From positions 11,298,104 to 11,362,103 of the forward strand of contig OU452228.1 of the NCBI GenBank assembly GCA_911728455.2: a stretch of 64,000 bases of DNA, in the 5' to 3' direction. This document shows, piece by piece, positions 32,119-43,654 of this stretch (its first letter is position 1; every line of letters starts with the position of its first letter). The DNA comes from Marthasterias glacialis. Lineage: Eukaryota > Echinodermata > Asteroidea > Forcipulatida > Asteriidae. The notes beneath the pieces are model-generated. The model was given only the letters and a program-made list of their open reading frames with translations. It was not told the origin of the DNA and did no database searches. Both the position numbers and the translations under genes were made by a program.

Positions 32119-32655
32119 CAGGATTTGAGTAAAATATATACTTAATATTCTTGACATTGCCTTCAAGCCTTTAATATTATTTTTTCACTGTAATTTGTCT
32201 TAAGAATTTAATGAACCTTTCACAGGTTAGTCTTATGGTTTGTGTATTGGAAACTAAATTATGAAGAGGATGGGAGCTAATGTTATTCCCTAAAAAGTAT
32301 TTTCCTTTAAAATGACAAATTTTAATTACACTGATGAAAGTTCCAGAGGTTGGCTGTTTATAAAGCACTGAATATTTCATTGAAGCTGATAAAAGATTGC
32401 AATTTTACAGGAACGCAATAATATAGTATGGCTCTGCAGACATGGTGTGTACGTTTTTGTTAAATAATAGATGTGTAATCTGACCATCTGATCAGAGTGT
32501 AGTGCCAGATCGCCTTGGGTTTTGTTCCCAAGGGTTTGATGCCTTCCCTGAACTCTACAACCTGGCGGCATGTTTTGATGCAGTGTGTATGCAATTTAGT
32601 GTAGAAAGCTCTTAGGAAAAGAAACGATTGACCAGAAGGTTACCATGAACTGTGC
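32119..32655. other. Intergenic, nothing recognised
   Basis: No gene or named repeat seen. Confidence 0.4.
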
Positions 32656-33131
32656 TGGGTGCACCACACTAAATAGGCTCCCACAGCAACCGATGCTAAA
32701 TGCTAAATATTCAAAAATACTCAAACGATATTTAAAAGTCTCTCAGCCTCTACAAAAGAAATCAAATATATTTTTCTGACAACTGAACTTCATTTTTCTT
32801 TTCAATTTTTAGTAGGTTAGCCGTTGAGAATTTTTGGTTGGCTGATCCAAAAAAAACAACAGCAAAAAAACGAACGAGCAAACTGGCCAGACTCCATCTT
32901 GGAAAAATGACCCTGCACTGTTCAGCAAAATAGGGCCATTTTTAGAGGGCCTGTGTACCCAAAATGCTCCAGGTTGAAAAGTCAACAACCCCAGGGGCGC
33001 AAGACCATTTTTCAACAATCCATAAAAGCATGGACCTTCCAATCTTTGATGTACAGAAAAAGTTGTGGGTTTACATTTTATTAATGAGGCTAGGTGCTTG
33101 GATTTCTCTCTATTTAGTGTAGTGCACCCTG
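32656..33131. mobile_element. TIR element of about 475 bp
   Basis: GGGTGCACCACACTAAATAG at the left is inverted as CTATTTAGTGTAGTGCACCC at the right. TGCT lies outside both ends and could be a 4-bp target duplication. No coding capacity. Confidence 0.7.
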
Positions 33132-33289
33132 CTGCAATTTCAAGCCAAAACATGTAAATATTTAGCATGTTAACAGCGCACAAAGGGGACAATTTCAAAG
33201 CACTTATTATTTTATGAGGAGTCCGAGCTATTTTGAATGACGAGACCTTGAAAGTGGTACAAGGTGTGGTGGCTGCTCAATCTGCAGCC

Positions 33290-33446
33290 GACCTTGCCAG
33301 GAACACCTTGGACAGGCCATTTCTCTTAGCGATAAAAATACAGGTTCTTTTATATGCATTACACTACGCACAGGAGCTACGGCTTTACAATATACATATG
33401 TCGCATCCGAAGGCTGAAACAATTATGGTTAGGTGTCTTTCTTAAC
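33290..33446 (-). repeat. SINE family A body fragment
   Basis: Only the body is left (GTAAAGCCGTAGCTCC and AAAAGAACCTG on the - strand). The head side is lost near the TTAACC motif at about 33446. Confidence 0.6.
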
Positions 33447-33509
33447 CCTTAACCAGTTGCCGCGGGTTTGAGGAGTAACAGGCAGGGCTGTTGCAGGTGG
33501 TATGAGGAC

Positions 33510-34104
33510 TTAACCAGGTGTCGCCGGCTGACGTGTATCCACGATAATCCTTTTTCAAGCCAGCAAACGGGCGATGTTAAAACACGCCATTGTGTAAAAT
33601 CGGAATACCGGAACGAAGTACGCCCGGACATTCCACTGACTGAGCACGTACAGACCACGTACACGCTGTACACAAACAGTGCTCAGTATTTAGTAAGTTT
33701 TTGGCTATTGTGGAGGTGTTATCCCCCATTCCAGACCTTTGTCCTTGTTTTTCCAAGAAGAGGATAATGAAACATAGAGAGGCTTCCACTGGCATTCATT
33801 CATTGTATTTTGGCTGAATGGAGGCAAGTGAGAGTGAACCAGGGATCCAGCCTTGGTTCCAGATTTAGTAACCAATGGTAGGCCGTACGCGTAGCTTTCA
33901 TGAATTTGACATTTTCTCGGTAGAGAGAAAGAAAAAAAATCCTGGTACTTCAAAAAAAAAACTTTATTCTCTTGGCTTTGTCAAGTTAAGGTTTCTTTGT
34001 GCAAGCAATACTCTCAAAGAAAAATGATTCTGGCAATTCTGATAACATAATCTTATCAGGCTGTACAGGGGAAAAATTGAAGAATCCTGGCGGCAACTGG
34101 TTAA
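33510..34104 (+). mobile_element. TTAACCAG-type DNA element, most complete copy
   Basis: Starts TTAACCAGGTGTCGCCGG and ends CGGCGGCAACTGGTTAA, so the ends are inverted copies over about 17 bases with TTAA at both tips. It is 595 bp with no reading frame for a transposase. TTAA could be the target duplication, as in piggyBac or Kolobok elements. Confidence 0.82.
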
Positions 34105-34214
34105 GCAGGCACCGTAACTAATGCAGTTAAAAGCTTGATAGCTACATTGCCACTGGTCTACTCTCATTGTATGTAAAAAAAAAAACCTACCTGCCTACAG
34201 TGGTAAAATAAATG

Positions 34215-34330
34215 ACAAGGTATTACACAACACAAGGGACACTAAGCTTCAGTTAAGTTTCTTGCTCAAGGGCAAAAAAAGTGTCACAACCGGGATATGA
34301 ACTGAAAACCTGACATCAACTTGAGATTGT
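34215..34330 (-). repeat. SINE family A, degraded
   Basis: Weak body similarity (CTTGAGCAAGAAACTT, TGTGTTGTGTAATACC on the - strand) and a poor B box. Confidence 0.45.
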
Positions 34331-35097
34331 CCGTATCCTGGAAGAACCGTTTGATTTGTGAGGTGTTTTCCAGATTTGTTGGATTGTTTTCACAGATTTC
34401 TTTTTGCCATCAAGTTGGCTTGAATTGAGTTGATGTGAGCTTGAAGTACATGGCGCTGACACGATGCCAAAAACGAGTGCTCTGCTCATTGTGTCTCACT
34501 TTGAGACAATTTGGGTGACCTAGATAAGTTTGCGTTTTCATGAACTGCCAATGTCGCTTATGCAGTGGTTTGTACATGACGTGCTGTGCCCAGACCATCG
34601 TTCACGCAGTTTTTACAATAACAATTGTATTAAACAGTTAATTACTCATTATTTAAATTACTATGATAAAAATAACAACAGATTTGTAAAATTCAAGATC
34701 TTCACTTTCATGGTAAGTTAAAATGTCAAAGTTTAAAAAATAGTTTAGTTTTAAATGCGGTTTTCTTCAAACATGAAAGTTTGGCTGCAGAGGTTAAATT
34801 GTCTCTTCTTTAAAACGGTGTCGATATGTAGTGCAGTCATTGAGGCGTGGTGGCAAATAGTTCCACAGTGGTGGCGCATCAGAGGCAAATGGTCTTTCAC
34901 CCCATGATGTTTTGAAACAGGTTTTCCTTAACATCATTGTATTGTATTGTATTGACTGCTGGAAATTTAACCAAATTTAACTGGGTTTCTAAGTCCTCTG
35001 GTAACATCATTGGGGTTGATGTTAAGAGTGTTAAATCTGGCTATGAATTAGATATTTTGTAGAGACTTTTAAGTAATACAACTAGCAAAATCCCACC
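34331..35097. other. Intergenic, nothing recognised
   Basis: Contains a short (TTGTA)n run near 34938-34955. No gene seen. Confidence 0.4.
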
Positions 35098-35103
35098 CTC
35101 TCC

Positions 35104-35302
35104 CAGGCCTGTACATGTATGCTTTGTTCTTGAAAGGGCAAGGGCACCAAGACACTTTCTTTTTGATGAAGGGCACCTCTACATGCTTTATGAGGAAATT
35201 GTAAATTTTGATTGGAACATTTGAAGGTTAACAAGCAACAAGGCAACGGCAAGGGGCAACGGAGGCAATTGCCTCCGTGGCCTCGGTGAAATATCAGGCC
35301 TG
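35104..35302 (-). mobile_element. CAGGCCTG element with 6-bp target duplication CTCTCC
   Basis: CAGGCCTG stands at both ends, and CTCTCC is directly outside on both sides (35098-35103 and 35303-35308). The interior has GAAAGGGCAAGGGCACCAAG and GCAATTGCCTCCG blocks. 199 bp, non-coding. Confidence 0.85.
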
Positions 35303-35308
35303 CTCTCC

Positions 35309-37170
35309 ACATTAATTTAATTTTCATTTAATCCGGTACAATTCATCAGATTAAACTTAACACTAACCGCTACCACCTGTCTTTTGTACATACATGTAGT
35401 TCAATTTCTTATTTTAGCAAATTTTTATAGAAGATGAGTTTACTGCTTTGTTCTTGTGGTATAGTGGTTAGTTCTTGTTATAATGTTTTTAATGATTGTG
35501 ATTTTTATGGTACAGAGTTAGAGTGCAATTTTCATGCTGGACATGACAAATAAAATTGAATTGATTGATTGATCTAGTCCTAGACTCGCAGTTGGACATG
35601 TCAGAATGGTATGGTTTGAAGTAGATCTGATAGATATGATGGTAAAGTGCCTGTAGATGAGCGATAGTAATGTAAAGGGTCTGGGCATTCAAGGGGTTTC
35701 ATCTCTGGTCCAAGAGGACATCCCGGCCCACTTGCCAGAACCTTTACTTTTTGCACAATCAATTGACTTCTCTGCCAAAAGAATAAGGATTTCATAAGCG
35801 AAAAAAGAGTTGTTTCATTGACATTTGTTGTGACCCTCTTATGAGTTGAGAAGAGGGCCCACGACAATTGACTATATTTTTGACCACATAAGGGCGCTTT
35901 CAACAGCGCATTTCCTTACATCACAATTACAGTTTTATCTTATTTTGACTGCCTGTATGTTGTTTTCTTATATCAATGGCCAAAGAAATAATAGTAACAA
36001 TATCCACAATGAAAAAAACAACAGTTTGTTTTACTTGTTTTGCATCATGTGAAACGCGCCCTTACGCTGTAAAAAAATACTTCAAATGTTTAATTTACAC
36101 TTTATGTAAAATACGTGCATATAAAATAAGTGTTCAAAACTTGTGGCCAACTCATTTTCACGTTTAATTTAAATCGTGATAAATTAGCATCAAGTGCTTT
36201 TTTGTAAACAAGTTCATTTTGAACCGAAGTCCTAAAATTGCTGCCATTATGCCATGGCTCCCACGAGACTTGTTGACAGCAGGGGAATGGCCTATATTCT
36301 ATTGACACTAGAAAGTTATGTCAGTCGTTGTAGCCCTTCATGTGTATGTACGTCATTGCTACGTAGGCTGTAACAAATAATCATGATGTACACGTACATA
36401 GTGAAAATGATAATATTGGATTATGGAAGCCATGGTCTGAAGTGGAGTACAGTAGATTGCATGTACGTGTGGGGACAAAACAAACTGATAGTTCTACACG
36501 TGTTCAAGTGATGGGTTATCTGAAGTGTTTTTGGCCTAAGTACGTGTACACGTTTTTTCCCCCCTGTTTATGTTAAACATGTTGAGTAGAAACAAAAAAG
36601 AAGTTCAAGGAGATAGGTTTGGATGGTATTACTACAGTCAAAGCAAAAACATTGAGTTTGATCAAGTAAAAAGTTCTGTGTACAGTACTACATATCCTGA
36701 CTATTTTCACACAAAAAATAGGTACGAAAAATGCACGAAAACAACATTGTGGGATATTTGCATTTTGAAATGTTACCATTACTACTGGGCTTGGGTAAGC
36801 TTGGGAAAAGAACTTTACTGTAGGTAGTGAAGTGTGCCAACTTTGGTTATTTATTGGGTGGAAGAGACAATTGGCTTCACTCAGATGGCAAAATAGGGGT
36901 TAGATTTGTTTTTATGGCATCAGGTAATGCATTCAGCTTTAAAAAAATACCGTGTCCACATTGTGTGCATACGTTGCCCGTATAGAGGATTTGTATTCAT
37001 GACAAACATAGCAAGATTTGACAAAAAGCTGTTAAAAATATCTCTACTTTATGTGTTGAATAATCCATAGTTTCAGCTTATTAAACTACAGACAAACTCA
37101 ATAATTCAACTTCTCACATTCCAAATCTCAACAAGACACCTTACACACACAAAATAAAAACTAAACATCA
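35309..37170. other. Intergenic, nothing recognised
   Basis: Several TACATGTA/GTACGTGTAC palindromes between 36340 and 36550. No exon seen. Confidence 0.4.
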
Positions 37171-37177
37171 AACAGGA

Positions 37178-37693
37178 CATGATTCCCGACCCTTGTCCAT
37201 TTATTTGAAAAAGATGATTATGAGACATAGAGAGGCTTCCACCATTGTTCGTTCATTCAGGCCTCGAATTAATCTGTGGCACCCACAGCAATTGCCGTGG
37301 TGCCCTGTGCTTTTGCTGTGGTGCCCTTTGCAAAGTTCCAATAAAAGTTTACATTTTCCTCATAGAAGTGCTCGTTACCAGAAGAAAACTGCCGTGCCCT
37401 TTCAAGAGCCAAATTTAAGGCCTGTTCATTGTATTTCGGTTTAATTAAGGTAAGTCAGAGTGAACCTGGGATCCAGCCTTGGTTCCAGATTTAGTACCAA
37501 TTGTAGGCCGTGGCACACAGCCAAGGTTTTGCAGTTCACAGTGCATTAATTTGACATTTTATCAACAGAGAAAACAAACATCACAGTGCAGTAATGAGCA
37601 TCTTTGTTCTCTTGAATTTGTCAAGTCAAGGTTTCTTTGTGCCAGCGATACTCTCACAGAAAAAATTAAAGAATCCCGGCGGCAACTGGTTAA
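37178..37693 (+). mobile_element. TTAACCAG-type DNA element, copy interrupted by a CAGGCCTG element
   Basis: The family sequence runs from GACCCTTGTCCATTTATTTG to TTCATT, is interrupted, and resumes at TTCATTGTATTTCGG through CAACTGGTTAA. The left third of the element is missing. Confidence 0.8.
37258..37424 (+). mobile_element. CAGGCCTG element with 6-bp target duplication TTCATT, nested
   Basis: Left end CAGGCCTC, right end AGGCCTG, flanked by TTCATT at 37252-37257 and 37425-37430. Uninterrupted family members show a single TTCATT here, which proves the insertion. 167 bp. Confidence 0.87.
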
Positions 37694-39320
37694 CTTTATG
37701 TAAATATAGGCCTAACGATCATGCGACAATTTTGTATTTTTTCCTTAATGGCCGACTGAATAGTTTCACAAAGTCTCTATGCAGTCAGACTTGAGATTGT
37801 TTGAGAAATTGAATTTTTCATTTTTGAAAAAAGTGTATGTAAAATTACCGGTACATAGCCTGTAGAATATGTTGGTTTTTTTTTTTTTTCTATAAATGTC
37901 CTAAAAAGTAATTCATCTTCAAAAACTTGATGTAAAAGTTAAAAGCAAAATTTTAATTATGCTTTATTTGTATCCTGTGTACAAAATGTGAGACAAATTA
38001 AATGTTCCCTGATTAGGCATTGTGTTGGACTGACATACCAGCCAAGATTTTGTAAGACGAAATATAAGTACTGGCAATATAATACTAGATTGTCATGAAT
38101 GAGGTCTTTTATCTCTCTGTTCGACCAACCTGGCTTAGATCTGCTGTTACATAACACGACATAAAAAGTAAAATACAAGCCATTAAAATGTGTAACTGTC
38201 TGTGAAAAAAAGGTCTTTATACATCTTATAAGGATGACAGTACTGAGTTTCATTGACAAAACAGATTATTAATGGCTGGAAAAAAATAGTTGCTTTTTGA
38301 CTGAAAATAATCTGGCACAGGTAACGGGAAAATGTCCTTAACGGTGTTCCACTGGCAAAATGCTAGTTAAAACACATATTTAGACAAATGATTACCCTGT
38401 CCAAGTGGTCATACTGGTTTCCCATAGCTAATACATGTAATTAGTACCACTGGGTAGTCACTGGGTAAAGGTAAAGCCTTCCGATATTTCCATTTTAAGA
38501 TGTTGCATTTGTTTGGGTGGTCGAGTTAGCATAGTGGTATCTTTCCTTGCCTTCCACCTCTAGGACCCCAGATATAAACAAATTAGATTGAAAAAAGTTT
38601 TAGAAAATTAAATGTTCTAGTCAAAATTTACATTTTCCTCTTCACATAGGTAAGGAAAGAGGGCTTGCCCCCACTGTTGGCCATTACAAGAATGAAGCGT
38701 ATACCCTCTTATTACAGTTTACTGTTACAGTCTAAGGTCTTGCATAAACCAAGGAATGAAGAGTAGCGACAGATTAACAAACACTCCCACCACATGTACT
38801 CCGCATAAAGGGAAAAACAAACACACCTGCCCTTCAGAGAATTATGCAGTCATTTTTTAATTTTTTTTTTACAAAACAGAAGTCTTCTCATTTTGAAATT
38901 CTAATTACAGTCAATACAGTTTAATCTAGTTGTACATACATTTGTACACGGTAACGTATGCAAGCCACTTCCCTGTACACACGAGCATAAAAACGCACAG
39001 GTTAATCCACAGAGGAGTTTGCCTTTGGGTTTATTACTAGCCTTCTGAATGGTACTGTTGTATATAGTACTTGATAGATTGTAGTAATGAAGCCTCATTT
39101 AGGAAGAATTAAAATACAGCATTAATTCAAAGTAAAATTATGTATGTCTTTAGACAGCATTGTAGGGGTGTTAAAGTATGTAGAATACAAAAAATGAATG
39201 TCTTAATAGTATTAATTATGCCTGAATTACACTGCCTGCCCATGCATTTATAAAAAAAACTACTAATCATAAAATGTGCAATGAATAACAAAAAACCTCA
39301 ATTTCAACAAACTTCTCACT
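37694..39320. other. Intergenic with a SINE C head fragment
   Basis: Apart from 38517-38573, nothing is recognised. Confidence 0.4.
38517..38573 (+). repeat. SINE family C, head fragment
   Basis: GTCGAGTTAGCATAGTGG, CTTTCCTTGCCTTCCACCTC and TAGGACCCC match the head at 17822. It is truncated before the B box. Confidence 0.65.
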
Positions 39321-39323
39321 TTT

Positions 39324-39935
39324 TTAACCAGTTTGTGTCAGGAGTCTTCTATCTTTTCCTGTCCAGCATGACTGGAATATTTCTCCGAATTGCCAGAATA
39401 ATTTTCCTCAGAGACTGCCACTGGCACAAACCCTGATTTAACAAATCTAAGAGAACAAAGATTCTCTTTGAAGCACCGGGATTTGTTGTTTCTCTATCAT
39501 GAAAATATCATATTCACGCACCATGAATCAGAAAGCCTTGGCCGTGAGACACGGCCAATAATTGGTCCGAAGACCGGAACCAAGGATGGAGTCTCTGTTC
39601 ACATGTACTTACCTCCATTGAGCCGAAATATCAAGATATCAAATTGTGGAAGCATCTCAATGTCTCGTAGTCCTCTTCTTATAACAAAAGGGCAAAGGTC
39701 AGGAATTATGGATTACACTATAACCCCCGCATAACGGGAGAATTTCAGCATTATTTCTAGTACCATCTGTCTGCTTTGTGTGTGTGAAATTAAGCGTTGC
39801 AAGATGAGTGCATGTGCTGTGCATGCTCCGGACTGGAATGTCTGGGCGATCTTCGTTCTGGTCCTCCGAATTCACACAAAAATACAAAGTTCACATCATC
39901 CGATTTCTGGCAGGGAAAATATTGGCCTGATTAGT
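39324..39935 (-). mobile_element. TTAACCAG-type DNA element, copy 6
   Basis: Its + strand left tip is TTAACCAGTTTGTGTC. The family blocks follow in reverse order to GGCAGGGAAAATATTGGCC. The opposite tip is lost. Confidence 0.75.
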
Positions 39936-39999
39936 GCTCCTATACAGTATCCAAAAGATACTGTCCAATATGACTCTGTGCTGAAATCAAGAGAAGATC

Positions 40000-41100
40000 G
40001 ACCAATTTACTGGAGCCTGCCAGAGTGGCTTTAAACGTGGACTTTATAGCTGCGTAGACATCGTGTGGGTCCAACTGTTGTTAGTGTCTGTAGTCATGTC
40101 CAAACACTGGGATTTCCATAAAACGGGAATCGATGTCACAGGCCTTCGACTCTGTCATGCCGTCAAAGACTCTTGATGTGCTCCACCAAGCAGGCTGCAA
40201 CGGTGCCTGGTAAGACTGCTACTGGCTGACACCAGGCTGAAGGTGCGTATCAAGACATATAATCTGCAGAATTTAAAACCTCGATTAGCTTTGAACGACA
40301 AGGAGATGGCCTCTCACCTGTGCTATTCACTTGCTACCTTACTGCAGCCTTGTCACATGTACATGAAAGTTCCACCATACAGTGCCATACCAAACCCCCT
40401 TATTTCACAACTGGGAATGCCAATGAGCTGCCAATTTAATTCGAGGACGTAAACTTGTTCATGAATGAAGCCAAGACTGAGTTCACCCATGTGCTCCAAA
40501 GTGACACACAGGAAGTTGACGAAGATGGTGTTCCCCTCCGGGGCACAGAGAAGTGGAGAAGGAGTGAAATACTAGGCTCTTTACTCTGCAGCTACTCTGA
40601 CATTACAACTCGCTGCATCATGGGAAACAGTGTTTTCCAATCCTACCAGAAGCTATGGATCGGAGGTTCAAAGATCTCCTTGACAACCAAGATACGCCTA
40701 AATGACACAACCTGCTTGTCACTGATGTTGTACATCTGCACCAGCTGGGCAACTCTGAAGGCACATCTGAACAAGCTTGATGCCTGCCACCGCAGACACC
40801 TTTGCTAGAGTGATCCAACAACTGTCTGCTAGAGTGATCCAACAAAGATGGTCTATGTTTGGCCATGTGTTGCGAATGTTGGAAAACACTCCTGCTCAAC
40901 AAGCACTGGAATTTGCTGTACTGGGATCCAACAAATACAAGCAATGTATAGGGCGACACTGCACAAACTTGCTGTGCATGCTGCGAGCTGACCTAACAGG
41001 GAAGCAAGCTTTGGAACGCTCAGTTCAAAGAACTGCAGGAGCTCAGGATGCTTGCCAAGGACAAGAGACAGTAGGGCATGGTGAAGAGGGACTGATTGCA
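40000..41100 (+). mobile_element. LINE remnant, reverse transcriptase and 3' part
   Basis: Frames in this stretch read CQSGFKRGLYSCVD, then QGDGLSPVLFTCYL (the B-type RT motif before the catalytic block), then NEAKTEFTHVLQ, GTEKWRRSEILGSLL, SLTTKIRL and LDACHRRHL, then RWSMFGHVLRM and a C-terminal ELRMLAKDKRQ. This is the usual order of a non-LTR element's RT thumb and tail. Frames change several times and the YADD-type segment is not readable, so it is dead. The clade is not assigned. Confidence 0.8.
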
Positions 41101-41104
41101 GCTG

Positions 41105-41267
41105 TGTGATGATTCTTCATCTCACCACCACAATTGCCTCTGGTGATTGCCTTGGTGCCCTTGAAATGTTCCAATAGAAGTTTACAATTTCCTCATGGAG
41201 GTGCCCTTTGTTAAGAAGAACATGCCTTGGTGTCCTTGCCCTTTCAAGAACGAAGCAATCAGGCCTG
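41105..41267 (+). mobile_element. CAGGCCTG element, left-truncated copy next to the LINE remnant
   Basis: Carries the ATTGCCTTGGTGCCCTTGAA and CCTTTCAAGAAC blocks and ends CAGGCCTG at 41260-41267. The left end is lost. Confidence 0.7.
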
Positions 41268-41284
41268 TTGAACCAAAAATTATG

Positions 41285-41535
41285 TTCAAATAATAACTTT
41301 GAGTATAATTCTATTGAGTATTAAAGTATACTTACCCATAAAGACAGAGTAGATCTTCTCTTACATGTCATAGTGCTTCTTCAAATCAAAATAGTCAATT
41401 ACATGTTGAACTGTGTCAGGAAGGTTTTGTCTCATTTTGATTCTGGTCTTGTAAAAATAATTCTGCGCCAGTAAATATTTTGAGCTACAAGCCCTGTGGT
41501 CTTGTGGAAAAAATTTTTTTTTCGAGCCCTGATGT
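41285..41535 (+). repeat. Dispersed repeat, copy 1 (partner 43655-44042)
   Basis: Shares AGATCTTCTCTT, TCTCATTTTGATTC-GGTCTTGT, ATTTTGAGCTACAAGCCCTG and a T-rich end with 43810-44042. Confidence 0.62.
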
Positions 41536-41560
41536 ATTTTATACCACACAACCCCACCCC

Positions 41561-42212
41561 ATAACCAGTTGCCATCGGGATTCTTCCATTTTTTCCCCCT
41601 CCTCCTGGTAGGATTATTTTGTTGGAATTGCCGTAATCATTTTTATTTAAGAGTACCGCTGGCACAAAAGAACCCTGACTTTACAAAGCCAAGAGAACAA
41701 AGATTCTCTCTGAAGTACCGTGATTTTTTGTTCGTCGATGGAAAAATGTCAAATTCATACACCGTGAATTGCAAAACCTCGGCCATGAGTTATGGCATAG
41801 GATTGTTTCTATAGCTACACTCAAAGGCTGGATACTTGGTTTGCTAAGACTAACCTCCATTGTTCTGAAATATGAATTGTTCTGAACAATGAATAGACAA
41901 TGGTGGAAGCCTCTTGTTGTATGGTAACTCTCTTCTTGGAACAAAAGGAGAAAGGTCTGGAATCGGGAATTAACACAATAACCCCTGCAAATGGAGAAAT
42001 TTAGCAAAATATTCAAGCGCAGTCTTGCGCTATATGTGGGTGAATCAAAGCGTTACACGGAGCGTGCATGCTCTGTGCACACTTTGTAGTGGAACATGTG
42101 GGCACCCTTTGCTACGGGCTTGGAATTTCACACAAAGACACAGTCACTTCATCCATTTGCTGGCTTGGAAAATATCTGCATGGATGCACGGCATTTGGCG
42201 CCAGCTGGTTAC
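41561..42212 (-). mobile_element. TTAACCAG-type DNA element, copy 7
   Basis: The + strand left tip is ATAACCAGTTGCCATCGGG and the right tip is GCGCCAGCTGGTTA. Both inverted ends are kept although the TTAA tips have mutated. Confidence 0.78.
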
Positions 42213-42227
42213 GAATTAGGTTGAAGG

Positions 42228-42330
42228 AAAATAAGTTGCTCTTTGGCCAACCATCATCAATTGCCTTAACGGGTATAAATTGTTCTTTGGCCAACCACCA
42301 TCAATTGCCTTGGCGGCTGATTGGTTTGTT
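42228..42330 (+). repeat. Tandem duplication of about 48 bases
   Basis: TTTGGCCAACCATCATCAATTG and TTTGGCCAACCACCATCAAT are adjacent copies of one unit. Confidence 0.7.
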
Positions 42331-42451
42331 CCAGTCTTAAGGCCATGTCACACGAGGCAATTTACAGGCAACCAGTTCCAGGCAATCTCCAATAAGAAAA
42401 TTCACTCACATTTCCCTATGTGACATGGCCTTTACATTTGTACACGTGTGC

Positions 42452-42660
42452 AGGGTTCGCTTGCATAAATTCACAAAAAAATCATAACATCAAACCATTT
42501 TAAATGTTTTAGATTGCACAGTAGAGCGTGTTCAAGCCAAACATAAACATCCAATAGAAACATTCCTAGGACCTTGTTTCAATTCAGCGTGCTCTGGCCA
42601 CACTTTCAAAAATTTGGGTCCAGAATGCCCCACTGTTTTGTAGTTGGCCTATGTATTTCA
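42452..42660 (+). repeat. Dispersed TIR element, truncated copy (partner 56098-56400)
   Basis: ATCATAACATCAAACCATTT, GATTGCACAGTAGAGC, TTTCAATTCAGCGTGC and TTTGGGTCCAGAATG recur in order at 56208-56362. The right terminal repeat is missing here. Confidence 0.7.
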
Positions 42661-43059
42661 AATAATACTAATTGTGTGAATGGACACATTGTATAAACCC
42701 AAATTGTAGCAGTGTGTTGTGTAATATACAATTATGGAGGTAGACATTGCATCACTGTACATGTAGGTCTGTCCAGCAATCCTTATCTTGACCTGGTTTC
42801 TAATGATCCCTGCCATGCCAATCTATGTGTGATATAACATGCAACTGTGCACCCACTGCTAATCTGAGCTTATCCATCACCCTTGTAGTGTAGGGCTGTA
42901 TTTACACAAAATGTACACTCCACCATGTCTACAGATACCTTGTTAATGTCTGGTTTCTTGTTTATGGTTTAATTGCCTGTAAGTGCCCTATATTCTGTAC
43001 ATGAATGCATGAAGAAATGGGATTGAATCGGTGCACAACATCAGCGGAAGAGTGCTCCT
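42661..43059. other. Intergenic, nothing recognised
   Basis: No gene or named repeat seen. Confidence 0.4.
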
Positions 43060-43275
43060 ACATGTAGCCTTTAGTCATGGCACTCACGGCTTCCCGTATG
43101 GTATACAGCACAAACAGCGCCACCACTGCAGTGCACTGCTAACACACACCAAAAGAAATAGACTAGTACTCCCCTGCTCTCACTAGTCTTTTTTGGCATT
43201 AGTAGTGGTGGCGCTGTTTGTGTCGTATACCATCCGGGAAGGTGGGAGCGCGTTGACTAAAGGCTAGAGTACTTC
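43060..43275. mobile_element. Foldback element
   Basis: GTATGGTATACAGCACAAAC with AGCGCCACCAC on the left is inverted as GTGGTGGCGCTGTTTGTG with TCGTATACC on the right. The outer parts CCTTTAGTCA and TGACTAAAGG also pair. Confidence 0.72.
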
Positions 43276-43511
43276 CAGGCTTGTCCAACTTGGTTTTTTA
43301 GCCAAACTTTACAAACTCTAATATTATTTCAAGTTTTCACTCTTCCGGCTCATTTCACGTGAACTCAACCAGAGGTCCTATGATGACAGACTCAGATTTG
43401 GCAAAAACATTTACCAATGCTATGTACATGTACCACTAACGAATGCAATTTTTTTAGAGTCAACCACTGAGGCTTTCTGAGCGGCTTTTCTGGTGTTTTT
43501 ATTTTATTTTT

Positions 43512-43560
43512 CTTCTTCTTCTTCTTCTTTGGGTGGGGGGGGGGGGGGAGGAGGCCATGG
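43512..43560 (+). repeat. (CTT)n microsatellite followed by a G run
   Basis: Six CTT units, then a G-rich tract of about 20 bases with few interruptions. Confidence 0.75.
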
Positions 43561-43654
43561 GTAGTCATCAAACAGAGGAGCACCTTATCAGAAAGTTGTT
43601 CCACACGAGTTTATTTTACTTTCTATATTATATTGAATCCTTGATGTGTGCTTG

